From contig JAJUFW010000029.1 of the NCBI GenBank assembly GCA_029263555.1, positions 1 to 13,081 of the forward strand: DNA of 13,081 nucleotides, in the 5' to 3' direction. The notes under the pieces are model-generated. The model worked only from the letters and a program-made list of their open reading frames with translations. It ran no database searches and was not told the origin of the DNA. The position numbers and the translations under genes are program-made. This DNA comes from Alphaproteobacteria bacterium. GTDB lineage: Bacteria > Pseudomonadota > Alphaproteobacteria > DSM-16000 > Inquilinaceae. The first letter of the stretch is position 1, and each line of letters starts with the position of its first letter. This document shows positions 1 to 6,539 of this stretch, piece after piece.

Positions 1-1
1 C

Positions 2-331
2 CTGTTCGAGGAAGCGGGCGCGACCGCCAAGGTGTCGTCCATCCACGTCAACGGGTGGTATGGAGAGTATGACAAGCTCGGGATGGCCCGCCGCATCCTG
101 AATGAGATCTTCGGGCGCACGCTGCGTCCCGACGATCCGACGGTCGTGTTCGCCGGAGATTCGCCGAACGACGAGCCCATGTTCGCCTATCTTCGACACG
201 GCGTCGCAGTCGCCAACTTCCGGAACTTCGCCAACCGCGTGAAGCACAAGCCGCGCTGGATCACCGCGGCCCCGGGCGGCGCCGGTTTCGCCGAACTGAC
301 CGACGCCCTGCTGGCAGCCCGCGGCGCATGA
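2..331 (+). CDS. HAD-IIB family sugar-phosphatase-like hydrolase, C-terminal part (5' end outside window)
   Basis: Frame 2 is open from the left edge to TGA at 329-331, giving the last 109 residues of a larger protein. The fragment carries HAD motif IV, AGDSPNDEPMF (about residues 51-61 of the fragment), whose acidic residues bind the catalytic Mg2+. Upstream, YDKLGMA supplies the likely motif III lysine. A short tail, PRWITAAPGGAGFAELTDAL, is typical of Cof/SPP-like type IIB HAD phosphatases, which remove phosphate from sugar phosphates or phosphoglycosyl compounds in the cytoplasm. The nucleophile motif DxDxT and the cap domain lie outside the window, so substrate cannot be judged. The stop overlaps the start of the DeoR-type regulator as ATGA, so the two are almost certainly cotranscribed. 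GTG at 32 lies inside the conserved domain and is not the true start. Confidence 0.85.
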   Translation: MFEEAGATAKVSSIHVNGWYGEYDKLGMARRILNEIFGRTLRPDDPTVVFAGDSPNDEPMFAYLRHGVAVANFRNFANRVKHKPRWITAAPGGAGFAELTDALLAARGA

Positions 332-1140
332 GCTTCCGGCTTTCCAAGAGCGAGCGGCGGGAACGGATCCTGGCCGAGCTGCGGCTGACGCCCCTCGTCC
401 GCATTTCGGAGCTTGCCGAGAAGTTTGGCGTCTCGACCGAGACGGTGCGCCGGGACGTGGACGCCTTGTCCAGCCAGGGGCTGGTCGACCGGGCCTATGG
501 CGGCGCATCCGCCCGTCCCATGGGCATCCAGCCGGCGTTCGGGGAACGGGACCGGACCTTCATCCGGGAACGCGAGCTGATCGCCGCCCGCGCCGTGTCG
601 CTGATCAGCCCGGGCGAGGTGCTGATGATCGATGCCGGCTCGACCACCACCCAGTTCGCCCGGCATCTTGCGGTCCACGGCAAGGATCTGACGGTGCTGA
701 CCAACTCCTACTCCGTCGCGACCGCGCTCGGGAACGGCAGCGGGATCCGCATCGTCATGTGCCCGGGCGACTACGTTCACCGGGAAGCCGGCGTCTACGG
801 GAACGAGACGGTGGAATTCCTGCGCCGCTTCCACGCGAATAAGACCTTCATCGGCGCAGGCGCGCTCGGCCCCGACGGCCTCATGGACGTCAATTCCGGA
901 GCCTGCTGGGTCAAGCGGATCATGATCGAGCAGTCGGACGAGTGCTTCGCCCTCGTCGACCACAGCAAGTTCGAACACCGGCTCCTGGAAACTGTCGCCC
1001 CGCTGAGCGCCCTGGACGGGGTGATAACCGACCAGATGCCGGCACCGCCGCTGCGCCAGGCTCTGGCCGAACGCGGCGTCTCGCTCTATCTGCCCGAATT
1101 TCCCGGGAAGCCCGCCGGAGCGGACGGCGCGGACAGCTGA
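328..1140 (+). CDS. DeoR/GlpR-type transcriptional repressor
   Basis: This is a 270-residue cytoplasmic DNA-binding regulator, close to the usual 250-270 of the family. Residues about 10-60 form the DeoR winged helix-turn-helix: RRERILAEL, then ISELAEKFGVSTETVRRDVD as recognition region, then LSSQGLVDRAYGGA. The C-terminal DeoRC sensor domain shows the phosphate-binding loop IDAGSTTTQFARHL (about 101-114), followed by TNSYSVATAL and FIGAGALGPDGLMD. In this family the sensor binds a phosphorylated sugar that relieves repression. The ATG overlaps the TGA of the upstream HAD phosphatase (ATGA), so phosphatase and repressor are translationally coupled and may act on the same sugar phosphate. The gene runs toward the sugar ABC operon (3947-1214). 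Whether it controls that operon or genes left of the window is not visible. Family assignment is firm; ligand and targets are unknown. Confidence 0.93.
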   Translation: MSFRLSKSERRERILAELRLTPLVRISELAEKFGVSTETVRRDVDALSSQGLVDRAYGGASARPMGIQPAFGERDRTFIRERELIAARAVSLISPGEVLMIDAGSTTTQFARHLAVHGKDLTVLTNSYSVATALGNGSGIRIVMCPGDYVHREAGVYGNETVEFLRRFHANKTFIGAGALGPDGLMDVNSGACWVKRIMIEQSDECFALVDHSKFEHRLLETVAPLSALDGVITDQMPAPPLRQALAERGVSLYLPEFPGKPAGADGADS

Positions 1141-1180
1141 GAACCGGCCGACGCCGGCCCGCCCGGATTTCGGCCGGTTC
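1141..1180. terminator. Bidirectional terminator hairpin between convergent genes
   Basis: GAACCGGCCG (1141-1150) and CGGCCGGTTC (1171-1180) are perfect reverse complements, giving a 10-bp GC-rich stem with a 20-nt loop. It starts directly after the DeoR-type stop codon and lies 34 bp past the stop of the converging binding-protein gene, the expected place for a shared transcription end. No T-tract follows on either strand, so it may be an imperfect intrinsic terminator or an RNA 3'-end stabiliser. A smaller alternative hairpin (GGCCG/CGGCC, 1146-1158) can form within the left half. Confidence 0.6.
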
Positions 1181-1213
1181 CGTCCGTCCAGACGTCCGCC
1201 GCTCCAGAACCCG

Positions 1214-2149
1214 CTATTGGAGGAACTGGTCGACGTTCTCCCGGGTCACGACATCGAGACACGAAGAGGTGATCTCCTCGACCTCCTGCCCCTCCTTGAG
1301 CGCGAGCAGGATATCCATCGCCAGCTCGCCCATTTCGAACGGGCGCTGGCCGACCAAGCCGTGAACATATCCGTCGCGCAGCGCCTCGAGCTGGACCGGC
1401 AGCGTGTCGGCCACGACGAGGGTCAGCTCGCCGCTGTCGAATCTCTCGCGGTTCGCATCGACGAAGGCGCGATAGGCGCCGGGCACGAACATCGGCCACC
1501 CTCCGACCGGAACGATGGCGTCGAGGTCCGGATTGGCGGTCAGGAGATCGGCCATCTGCTGCACCGCGAGCGCCATGTCGTCGTTGCAGAACTGCGGAGA
1601 TCCGGAGACCTCGGTCCAGCCCGAGCCTTCGAGGCTCTCGCGGACGCCCTCGACCCGCTCGTTCAGGTTGTCGGCGGCGGGGCCCCCGCTGATCATCGCA
1701 TAGGTCCCGCCTTCCGGCCTGACCTGCTTCAGAAGTTCGCCGAGTTGCCGCCCGAACTCCCTGTTGTTCGTGCCGACATAGGCCTGCCGGACGGAATCCG
1801 GGGCGTCCGCGTCGAAGGTGATGACCGGCATTCCGGCATCGACCGCCTGCTGGATGACCTTCGTGACCGCGCCCGCGTCGGACACGCTGATCGCCAGGCC
1901 GTCGACGCCCTGGCTGATCAGGTCCTGGATGATCTGGACCTGGGTGGCCGGCTCGTGCTCGACCGGGCCGGTATAGACGCATTCCACATTGCCCAGCTCT
2001 TCGGCCCTCTTCATGCAACCGTCCCGCGACAGGTCGAAGAACGGATTGTTCATCGCCTTGGGCACGATCGCGAACCGATACCCGTCCTGGGCGCCGGCAG
2101 GTGAGACGAGGGCGGCGAGGATAGCCGCCGCCAGGAGTTGCTTCCTCAA
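1214..2149 (-). CDS. Periplasmic sugar-binding protein of a ribose/fructose-type ABC importer (RbsB/FrcB-like)
   Basis: This 311-residue protein begins with a Sec signal peptide (MRKQLLAAAILAALVSPAGA, cleavage probably after residue 20, AGA|Q). The mature part is a type I periplasmic binding protein (Peripla_BP_4). It opens with YRFAIVPKAMNNPFFDLSRDG, followed by IIQDLISQGVDGLAISVSD, then AGMPVITFDADAP and YVGTNNREFGRQLG, the hinge and cleft segments seen in RbsB/FrcB relatives. It captures a sugar in the periplasm for the permease encoded upstream. The start is TTG at 2149-2147; I chose it because AGGAGG lies 5 nt upstream and the signal peptide begins exactly there. It is the last gene of the operon, 44 bp after the permease, and has its own strong ribosome site, which suits the higher expression usual for binding proteins. 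The exact sugar cannot be read from the sequence. Confidence 0.9.
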   Translation of the reverse strand: MRKQLLAAAILAALVSPAGAQDGYRFAIVPKAMNNPFFDLSRDGCMKRAEELGNVECVYTGPVEHEPATQVQIIQDLISQGVDGLAISVSDAGAVTKVIQQAVDAGMPVITFDADAPDSVRQAYVGTNNREFGRQLGELLKQVRPEGGTYAMISGGPAADNLNERVEGVRESLEGSGWTEVSGSPQFCNDDMALAVQQMADLLTANPDLDAIVPVGGWPMFVPGAYRAFVDANRERFDSGELTLVVADTLPVQLEALRDGYVHGLVGQRPFEMGELAMDILLALKEGQEVEEITSSCLDVVTRENVDQFLQ

Positions 2150-2154
2150 CGTTT

Positions 2155-2160
2155 CCTCCT
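2155..2160 (-). promoter_or_regulatory. Ribosome binding site AGGAGG that supports a TTG start
   Basis: On the minus strand AGGAGG is followed by AAACG and then TTG (2149-2147). A complete Shine-Dalgarno match with 5-nt spacing is the deciding evidence for the non-ATG start of the binding protein. No ATG lies in the signal-peptide region. Confidence 0.8.
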
Positions 2161-2193
2161 ACCTTTCGATGCCGACCTGTGTCGAACCGGGGG

Positions 2194-3210
2194 TCAGCTT
2201 GCCCGGCGCTCTCTCAGGCGGTCGACAAGGACCGCCAGGATGATGATCAATCCGACCAGCGTGTCCTGCCAGTAGGCGCTCACCCTCGAGAGGACGAGCC
2301 CGTTGCGGATCACCTCGATCAGCGCCGCGCCGATCACGGCGCCCGCCGGACCGCCGGCGCCGCCGGACAGGTTCGCGCCGCCGATCACGGCGGCCGCAAT
2401 GATCCTGAGTTCGTAGCCGAAGGCGAGATTGGCGGGCACCGAACCGAGCCAGCCGGCCATGAGGATGCCGGCGAAGCCGGCCATCAGGCTGCTGGCGACA
2501 TAGATCGACACCTTCACCCGTTCCACCGGAACGCCGGTCAGCGAGGCCGCCCGTTCGTTGCCGCCGATCGCGAAGACATAGCGCCCCCAGGCCGTCTGGT
2601 GCAGGAACACGCCCATCCAGACGGCGAGCGCCAGCAGGAACAGAAGCGGCGTCGGGATACCCAGCAGCGTTCCGTCCGTGATCGCATAGAAGATCGACAC
2701 GTCCGGCCCGGTGACGATCACCCCGCGGCCTTCGGTGATCACATAGCCGAGCCCCCGGCAGATGCTGAGGGTGCCGAGCGTGGTGACGAAGGGCGACAGG
2801 CCCAGCCTTGCGATCAGCAGGCCGTTGACGGTGCCGACGAAGGCCGCGAGCGCCAGCCCCGCGGTCACGCAGATCGCCAGGGTCAGCCCGGGTACCGCCG
2901 CCGTCGGCCATTCCGCCGTCGCCCGGAACAGGAGGCTGGTGACGATGGCCGTCAGGGCCATGACGGAGCCGACCGAAAGATCGATCCCCGCCGTGATGAT
3001 CACGAGCGTGACCCCAAGCGAGGCGATGCCGATATAGGCGAAGTTCTTCGATATGTTCAGGAGATTGCCGGTGGTCAGGAAGGCGCTGGAAACGACCGAG
3101 ATGGCCGCGACCAGGATGACCAGAGCGGCGAAGACATAGAGAGCCTGGGAATTGAGGTGCGGGTGGAGATACCAGGGCCTTTGCCGCACGTTCGAGAATT
3201 CGGTCGTCAT
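2194..3210 (-). CDS. ABC importer permease, ribose/fructose type (RbsC/FrcC-like)
   Basis: This is a 338-residue inner-membrane permease of the BPD_transp_2 family. A short cytoplasmic N-terminus (about 1-22) is followed by repeated hydrophobic segments, for example about 24-44, 59-75, 83-95, 107-125, 185-203, 240-256 and 312-330. Family landmarks are clear: TAGIDLSVGSVMAL (73-86), NGLLIARLGLSPFVTTLGT (129-147), FAIGGNERAASLTGVPVERV (213-232) and IAAAVIGGANLSGGAGGPAG (271-290). It forms the homodimeric channel for the sugar delivered by the binding protein encoded at 1214-2149, powered by the ATPase encoded at 3207-3947. Its ATG overlaps the ATPase stop as ATGA, so translation is coupled. Length and motifs are normal for the family. 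Substrate is not determinable from sequence; ribose, fructose or another monosaccharide are possible. Confidence 0.93.
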   Translation of the reverse strand: MTTEFSNVRQRPWYLHPHLNSQALYVFAALVILVAAISVVSSAFLTTGNLLNISKNFAYIGIASLGVTLVIITAGIDLSVGSVMALTAIVTSLLFRATAEWPTAAVPGLTLAICVTAGLALAAFVGTVNGLLIARLGLSPFVTTLGTLSICRGLGYVITEGRGVIVTGPDVSIFYAITDGTLLGIPTPLLFLLALAVWMGVFLHQTAWGRYVFAIGGNERAASLTGVPVERVKVSIYVASSLMAGFAGILMAGWLGSVPANLAFGYELRIIAAAVIGGANLSGGAGGPAGAVIGAALIEVIRNGLVLSRVSAYWQDTLVGLIIILAVLVDRLRERRAS

Positions 3211-3947
3211 GCGGCCTCCAGGGCCCCGGTGATCAGCCCGGTCACCTCCTCGGGCGAGCTGGAGGCCACCGGCTTGTCGGCGACCTTGCGCCCGCGCCTC
3301 AGCACCACGACCCGGTCGGCCACGGCGAAGACATCCGGCATGCGGTGGCTGATCAGGATGATGGCGATCCCGCTGTCGCGCAGGCGCCGGATGAGGTCCA
3401 GCACCTCCGCGACCTGGCGTACGCTGATCGCGGCCGTCGGTTCGTCCATCAGGATCAGCCGTGCCTGGGCAAGCCGGGTCCTGGCAATGGCGACCGCCTG
3501 ACGCTGACCGCCGGACATCTGTCGCACCAGGTCGCCGGCCCGGGTCTCGGACTTCAGCTCGGCGAACAGCGCCGAGGCCCGCCGGTTCATCGCGCGATGG
3601 TCCAGAAAGCCGAAGGGACCGAAACGGCGTCGAAGCTCCCGTCCCAGGAAGACGTTCGCCGCCGCGGTCAGATTGTCGGCCAGGGCCAGTTCCTGGTAGA
3701 CGACCTCGATTCCGATCGAACGGGCATCGACGGGCCTGTGGAACTCGACGGGCCGGCCGTCCACGGCACTCGTGCCGGATGTCGGCGGGAAATTTCCCGC
3801 GACGATCTTGACCAGGGTGGACTTCCCTGCCCCGTTGTCCCCCATGAGGCCGACGACCTCACCCGGCTCCACCTCAAGGCTCACATCCGTGAGCGCCTGG
3901 ATGGCGCCGAAGGACTTGCAGATGCCGTGCAGCTCCAGAAGGCTCAT
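3207..3947 (-). CDS. Sugar ABC importer ATPase, single-domain (FrcA-like)
   Basis: This 246-residue cytoplasmic ATPase energises the permease encoded next. It has a Walker A GDNGAGKST (36-44), Q-loop Gln in VVYQELALADNL (Q85), signature MSGGQRQ (144-150), Walker B LILMDEP (164-170) and switch His in ISHRMPDV (H201). The MSGGQ signature and the TAAISVRQV segment after Walker B are typical of carbohydrate-type importers. Unlike RbsA, MglA or XylG (about 500 residues, two ATPase domains), this protein has one domain and would work as a homodimer, as FrcA does. It is the first gene of the operon, which runs ATPase, permease, binding protein. Its ribosome site (GGGAGG, about 9 nt upstream) lies partly in a small inverted repeat. 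A candidate promoter and operator are found about 70-105 bp upstream. Confidence 0.92.
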   Translation of the reverse strand: MSLLELHGICKSFGAIQALTDVSLEVEPGEVVGLMGDNGAGKSTLVKIVAGNFPPTSGTSAVDGRPVEFHRPVDARSIGIEVVYQELALADNLTAAANVFLGRELRRRFGPFGFLDHRAMNRRASALFAELKSETRAGDLVRQMSGGQRQAVAIARTRLAQARLILMDEPTAAISVRQVAEVLDLIRRLRDSGIAIILISHRMPDVFAVADRVVVLRRGRKVADKPVASSSPEEVTGLITGALEAA

Positions 3948-3959
3948 AGGGGCACCCCT
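3948..3959 (-). promoter_or_regulatory. Inverted repeat covering the ribosome site of the sugar ATPase gene
   Basis: On the minus strand, immediately before the ATG at 3947-3945, the sequence reads AGGGG-TG-CCCCT, two perfect 5-nt arms. The left arm is part of the purine-rich ribosome site (GGGAGGGG). If the arms pair in RNA, part of the ribosome site is masked. The 2-nt loop is tight, so only a shorter stem may form. This is a visible repeat; its function is inferred. Confidence 0.35.
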
Positions 3960-4017
3960 CCCGGTCCGGTATCATCCGCGGCCGTCGCCGACCCGACCCC
4001 ATCGAGGATAGGCAAAG

Positions 4018-4036
4018 ATGATGATTAATCCATCAT
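4018..4036. promoter_or_regulatory. AT-rich palindrome, probable operator of the sugar ABC operon
   Basis: ATGATGATTAATCCATCAT has arms ATGATG (4018-4023) and CATCAT (4031-4036) that are exact reverse complements, with a perfect 8-bp palindrome GATTAATC (4023-4030) inside. It stands out as AT-rich in a GC-rich region. It lies 11-29 bp downstream of the minus-strand TATAAT at 4052-4047, that is at or just after the expected transcription start, a classic repressor position. The binding protein is unknown. The DeoR-type regulator at 328-1140 is one candidate. Confidence 0.5.
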
Positions 4037-4046
4037 GAATTTTGGA

Positions 4047-4052
4047 ATTATA
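4047..4052 (-). promoter_or_regulatory. Candidate -10 box (TATAAT) for the sugar ABC operon
   Basis: The minus strand reads CCTTTCTATAATTCC, a perfect consensus -10 element 100 bp upstream of the ATPase ATG. At 16-18 bp further upstream there is no good TTGACA match (ATGATC at 17 bp), so the promoter may be weak or activator-dependent. A perfect TATAAT is rare in sequence this GC-rich, which adds weight. Confidence 0.45.
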
Positions 4053-4131
4053 GAAAGGCCGCTTTGAAAGATCATTCCGCTTTCCGGATGCCGGGACGGG
4101 GCGGAACGGGCGCCGACGCCTCCCGCGGATG

Positions 4132-5457
4132 TCAGGCGCCCAGGCTCGCCCGCATGCGGGCGGCCAGGGCCTCGACCTCCGCGATCACGGCCGCTCGGTC
4201 GAATCGGGTGGGTATCCCGTCCCGCAGGACCCATGCCCCGTCGATCATCACGTCCCGCACGTCCGAAGCCAGCGCCGCGTAGACGATCGTCGAATGGACA
4301 TCGTGCAGCGGCGACATCCGCGCTGCCCGGCGGCTGATCCGTATCAGATCGGCCTTCTTTCCGGTCTCCAGCGAACCGATCTCCCGCTCCAGGCCCAGCG
4401 CCCTCGCGCCGTCGATGGTGGCAAGCGCGACGACCTCCGTCGCCGGCATGACCGTCCGGTCGCGGGCCGCCAGCTTCTGCAGCTTGGCCACCTGCGGAAG
4501 CTGGGCGAAGAGATCGAGGGTATTGCCGCTCATCGCCCCGTCGGAGCCCAGGCCGACCCGAATGCCCCGGGCCAGCATCCCCAGGACCGGCGCGATCCCC
4601 TTGCCGGCCTTCGCATTCGACCCGGCATTGTGCGAAACGGCCGCCCCGCCCTCCCGCAGCAGGTCGAGATCGGCATCGTCGACCAGGATCGCATGAGCGG
4701 CGATCATCCGCGGGTTGAGGAGACCGGTCTCGGCCATGAAGCGCACCGGTGTCATGCCGTACCGCTCCCGGCACCAGGCGATCTCGCGCTCGACCTCCGC
4801 CAGGTGGATCTGGACCCAAACTCCATCCTTCTCCGCCCGCCGGGCGATCTCGTCCAGCAGGTCCCGGCCGGTCGTATAGGGCGCATGGGGGGCGATCGAC
4901 GCCCGCAGCCGCGGGTGGCCCGCAAGCCGGTCCGCCAGATCCTGGAACCGCCGCAGCCCTTCCTCCGGCGTCGCCGCGTCGGGCGCCGCGAAATCGACCA
5001 CGGTCTGCCCCATCAGACCGCGCAGGCCGGCGACGTCGGCGGCCCGCGCCACCTCCGTCTCGAAATAGTACATGTCGGCGACGGTGGTGACGCCGCCCTC
5101 CAGCAGCTCCAGCGCCGCGTGAAGGCTGCCGAGATAGACCATCTCCGGCCCGACGAAGCGCTTCTCCAGCGGGAAGATATAGCGTTCCAGCCGATCGGCC
5201 ACGTCGTCCCCCAGGCCGCGGAACACGGACATGGCCATGTGGCAATGGGTGTTCACCATGCCCGGCATGAGGATGTCCCCGCCGACGTCGATCACCTCGG
5301 CACCCGCACGGAGCGCGGCCGGCGGTTCGCCGGCGCCGATGGCGACCAGCCGCCCCTCTTCCACCGCGACAAAGCCCGGCTGGTGGACGGTCCGCGCTTC
5401 GTCGACCGTAACGACGACGGCGTTGCCAAGAATCAGGCGGGTGCTTCCGGCGGTCAC
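4132..5457 (-). CDS. Amidohydrolase of the MTA/SAH (adenosine-type) deaminase, ATZ/TRZ family
   Basis: This is a 441-residue cytoplasmic metal-dependent deaminase. It shows the full set for the subtype: NTHCHMAMSVFRGLGDD with metal ligands H71 and H73, IHLAEVERE (H218, E221), AAHAILVD (H255), VSHNAGSNAKAGKGIAP (H276) and LGSDGAMSGNTLDLF (D306). A small N-terminal beta domain (about 1-60) and a C-terminal segment (ETGKKADLIRI onward) complete the composite domain. The arrangement matches 5'-methylthioadenosine/S-adenosylhomocysteine deaminases, which remove the 6-amino group of adenosine-like nucleosides; related enzymes act on other aminated heterocycles. The start is GTG at 5457-5455, overlapping the TGA of the PotA-like gene (GTGA), with GGAG 6 nt upstream. 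The same frame stays open far upstream but runs inside the transporter genes, so it is not coding there. Coupling to the importer suggests the enzyme acts on the imported compound. Exact substrate is uncertain. Confidence 0.88.
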   Translation of the reverse strand: MTAGSTRLILGNAVVVTVDEARTVHQPGFVAVEEGRLVAIGAGEPPAALRAGAEVIDVGGDILMPGMVNTHCHMAMSVFRGLGDDVADRLERYIFPLEKRFVGPEMVYLGSLHAALELLEGGVTTVADMYYFETEVARAADVAGLRGLMGQTVVDFAAPDAATPEEGLRRFQDLADRLAGHPRLRASIAPHAPYTTGRDLLDEIARRAEKDGVWVQIHLAEVEREIAWCRERYGMTPVRFMAETGLLNPRMIAAHAILVDDADLDLLREGGAAVSHNAGSNAKAGKGIAPVLGMLARGIRVGLGSDGAMSGNTLDLFAQLPQVAKLQKLAARDRTVMPATEVVALATIDGARALGLEREIGSLETGKKADLIRISRRAARMSPLHDVHSTIVYAALASDVRDVMIDGAWVLRDGIPTRFDRAAVIAEVEALAARMRASLGA

Positions 5458-6530
5458 GCCGCGCTCCGGTCGAGGATGCAGCACTGCTCGACGACGGGCG
5501 TGAGGCGCACGCGGTCGCCCGCCTCGAAGGGCCGCCCCATGGGGCCGTTTGCGATCAGCGTGCCGAAGGGACTTGCGACCTTGTACTGGTAGGACCGGCC
5601 GAGATAGGTCCTGAGCTGGACCGAGCCCTCGATCGCGTCGCCGGTCGCGGGAGCCGTGGCGGGTTCGACCACGAAACCGTCCGCGCGGGCGCCGAGCGTG
5701 AAGGTTTCCGGCAGCGCCTCCCAGACCCTCCGGTCGAGCCGCAGCGTGGCACCGCCATCGCCTTCGGCCAGAACCTCGTCCGCCGAGCCGGAGACGATAC
5801 GCAAGGGCAGCAGGTTCTCGAACCCGACGAAGCGGGCCACGAAATCGTTGGCCGGCTGGCGATAGAGCCGTTCCGGCGTGTCGAACTGGCTGATCCGCCC
5901 CCGATCCATGATCGCAACCCGGTCGGAGATGGAGAACGCCTCCTCCTGGTCGTGGGTGACGTAGACCGCGGTCGTGCCGTATTGCTGCTGCAGCTCGCGG
6001 ATTTCGACCCGCATGTCGACCCTGAGCTTGGCGTCGAGGTTGCTCAAGGGCTCGTCGAACATCAGGAGCGACGGCCGGATGACCAGGGCCCGGGCCAGCG
6101 CCACCCGCTGCTTCTGACCGCCGGAAAGCGCGCCCGGAAAGCGGTCGGCAAGCGCCGCGAGCCCAACCCGCTCCAGCATGTCCGTGACCCGCGAGCGGAT
6201 CTCCTCCGTCCCGACCTTCCGCTGCTTGAGCCCGAACGCGACATTGTCGAACACGGAGAGATGCGGGAACAGGGCGTAGTTCTGGAAGACGAGCCCGATG
6301 TCCCGGCGGTGCGGCGGCTGCGGCGCGATATCCTCCCCGCCCAGGAGAATGCGCCCGCCGGACGCCGCCAGGAAGCCCGCGACCAGCCGGAGCGTCGTCG
6401 TCTTTCCGCAGCCGCTGGCGCCGAGCAGCGACACGAACTGTCCTGCCCCGACTTCGAGATTCAGGTCCTGCAGGACCTGCGTCCTGCCGTAATGGGCGGT
6501 GACGTTCTGCAGAACGAGGGACTTGGTCAT
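5454..6530 (-). CDS. PotA-like ABC importer ATPase (spermidine/putrescine-type family)
   Basis: This 358-residue cytoplasmic ATPase has all core motifs: Walker A GASGCGKTT (37-45), Q-loop FQNYALFPHLSV (Q83), signature LSGGQKQR (135-142), Walker B LLMFDEPLSNLDA (155-167) and switch His in VTHDQEEA (H193). The C-terminal third (about 235-358) is a TOBE-type regulatory domain, as in PotA, FbpC and related importers. It pairs with the two different permeases encoded just upstream, 9 bp away. No classical strong ribosome site is seen before its ATG, which fits translational coupling. Its stop overlaps the GTG of the deaminase gene. The family transports polyamines, thiamine, iron, 2-aminoethylphosphonate and other small solutes, so the PotA likeness alone does not prove polyamine transport. 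Confidence 0.92.
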   Translation of the reverse strand: MTKSLVLQNVTAHYGRTQVLQDLNLEVGAGQFVSLLGASGCGKTTTLRLVAGFLAASGGRILLGGEDIAPQPPHRRDIGLVFQNYALFPHLSVFDNVAFGLKQRKVGTEEIRSRVTDMLERVGLAALADRFPGALSGGQKQRVALARALVIRPSLLMFDEPLSNLDAKLRVDMRVEIRELQQQYGTTAVYVTHDQEEAFSISDRVAIMDRGRISQFDTPERLYRQPANDFVARFVGFENLLPLRIVSGSADEVLAEGDGGATLRLDRRVWEALPETFTLGARADGFVVEPATAPATGDAIEGSVQLRTYLGRSYQYKVASPFGTLIANGPMGRPFEAGDRVRLTPVVEQCCILDRSAA

Positions 6531-6539
6531 CGGCCTGTC

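Noticed and set aside
187..978. A minus-strand frame of 263 codons opposite the DeoR-type gene
   Set aside because: It shows no recognisable domain, and the plus strand encodes a complete DeoR-type protein with all expected motifs.
2179..3501. A plus-strand frame of 440 codons opposite the sugar permease and ATPase genes
   Set aside because: It has Asp/Arg/Gln/His-rich shadow composition, no ribosome site and no family features, and the opposite strand holds clear ABC transporter genes.
4129..5592. A plus-strand frame of 487 codons opposite the deaminase gene
   Set aside because: The composition is low-complexity and rich in Arg, Gly, Asp and His, with no motif, and it mirrors the codon pattern of the real gene on the other strand.
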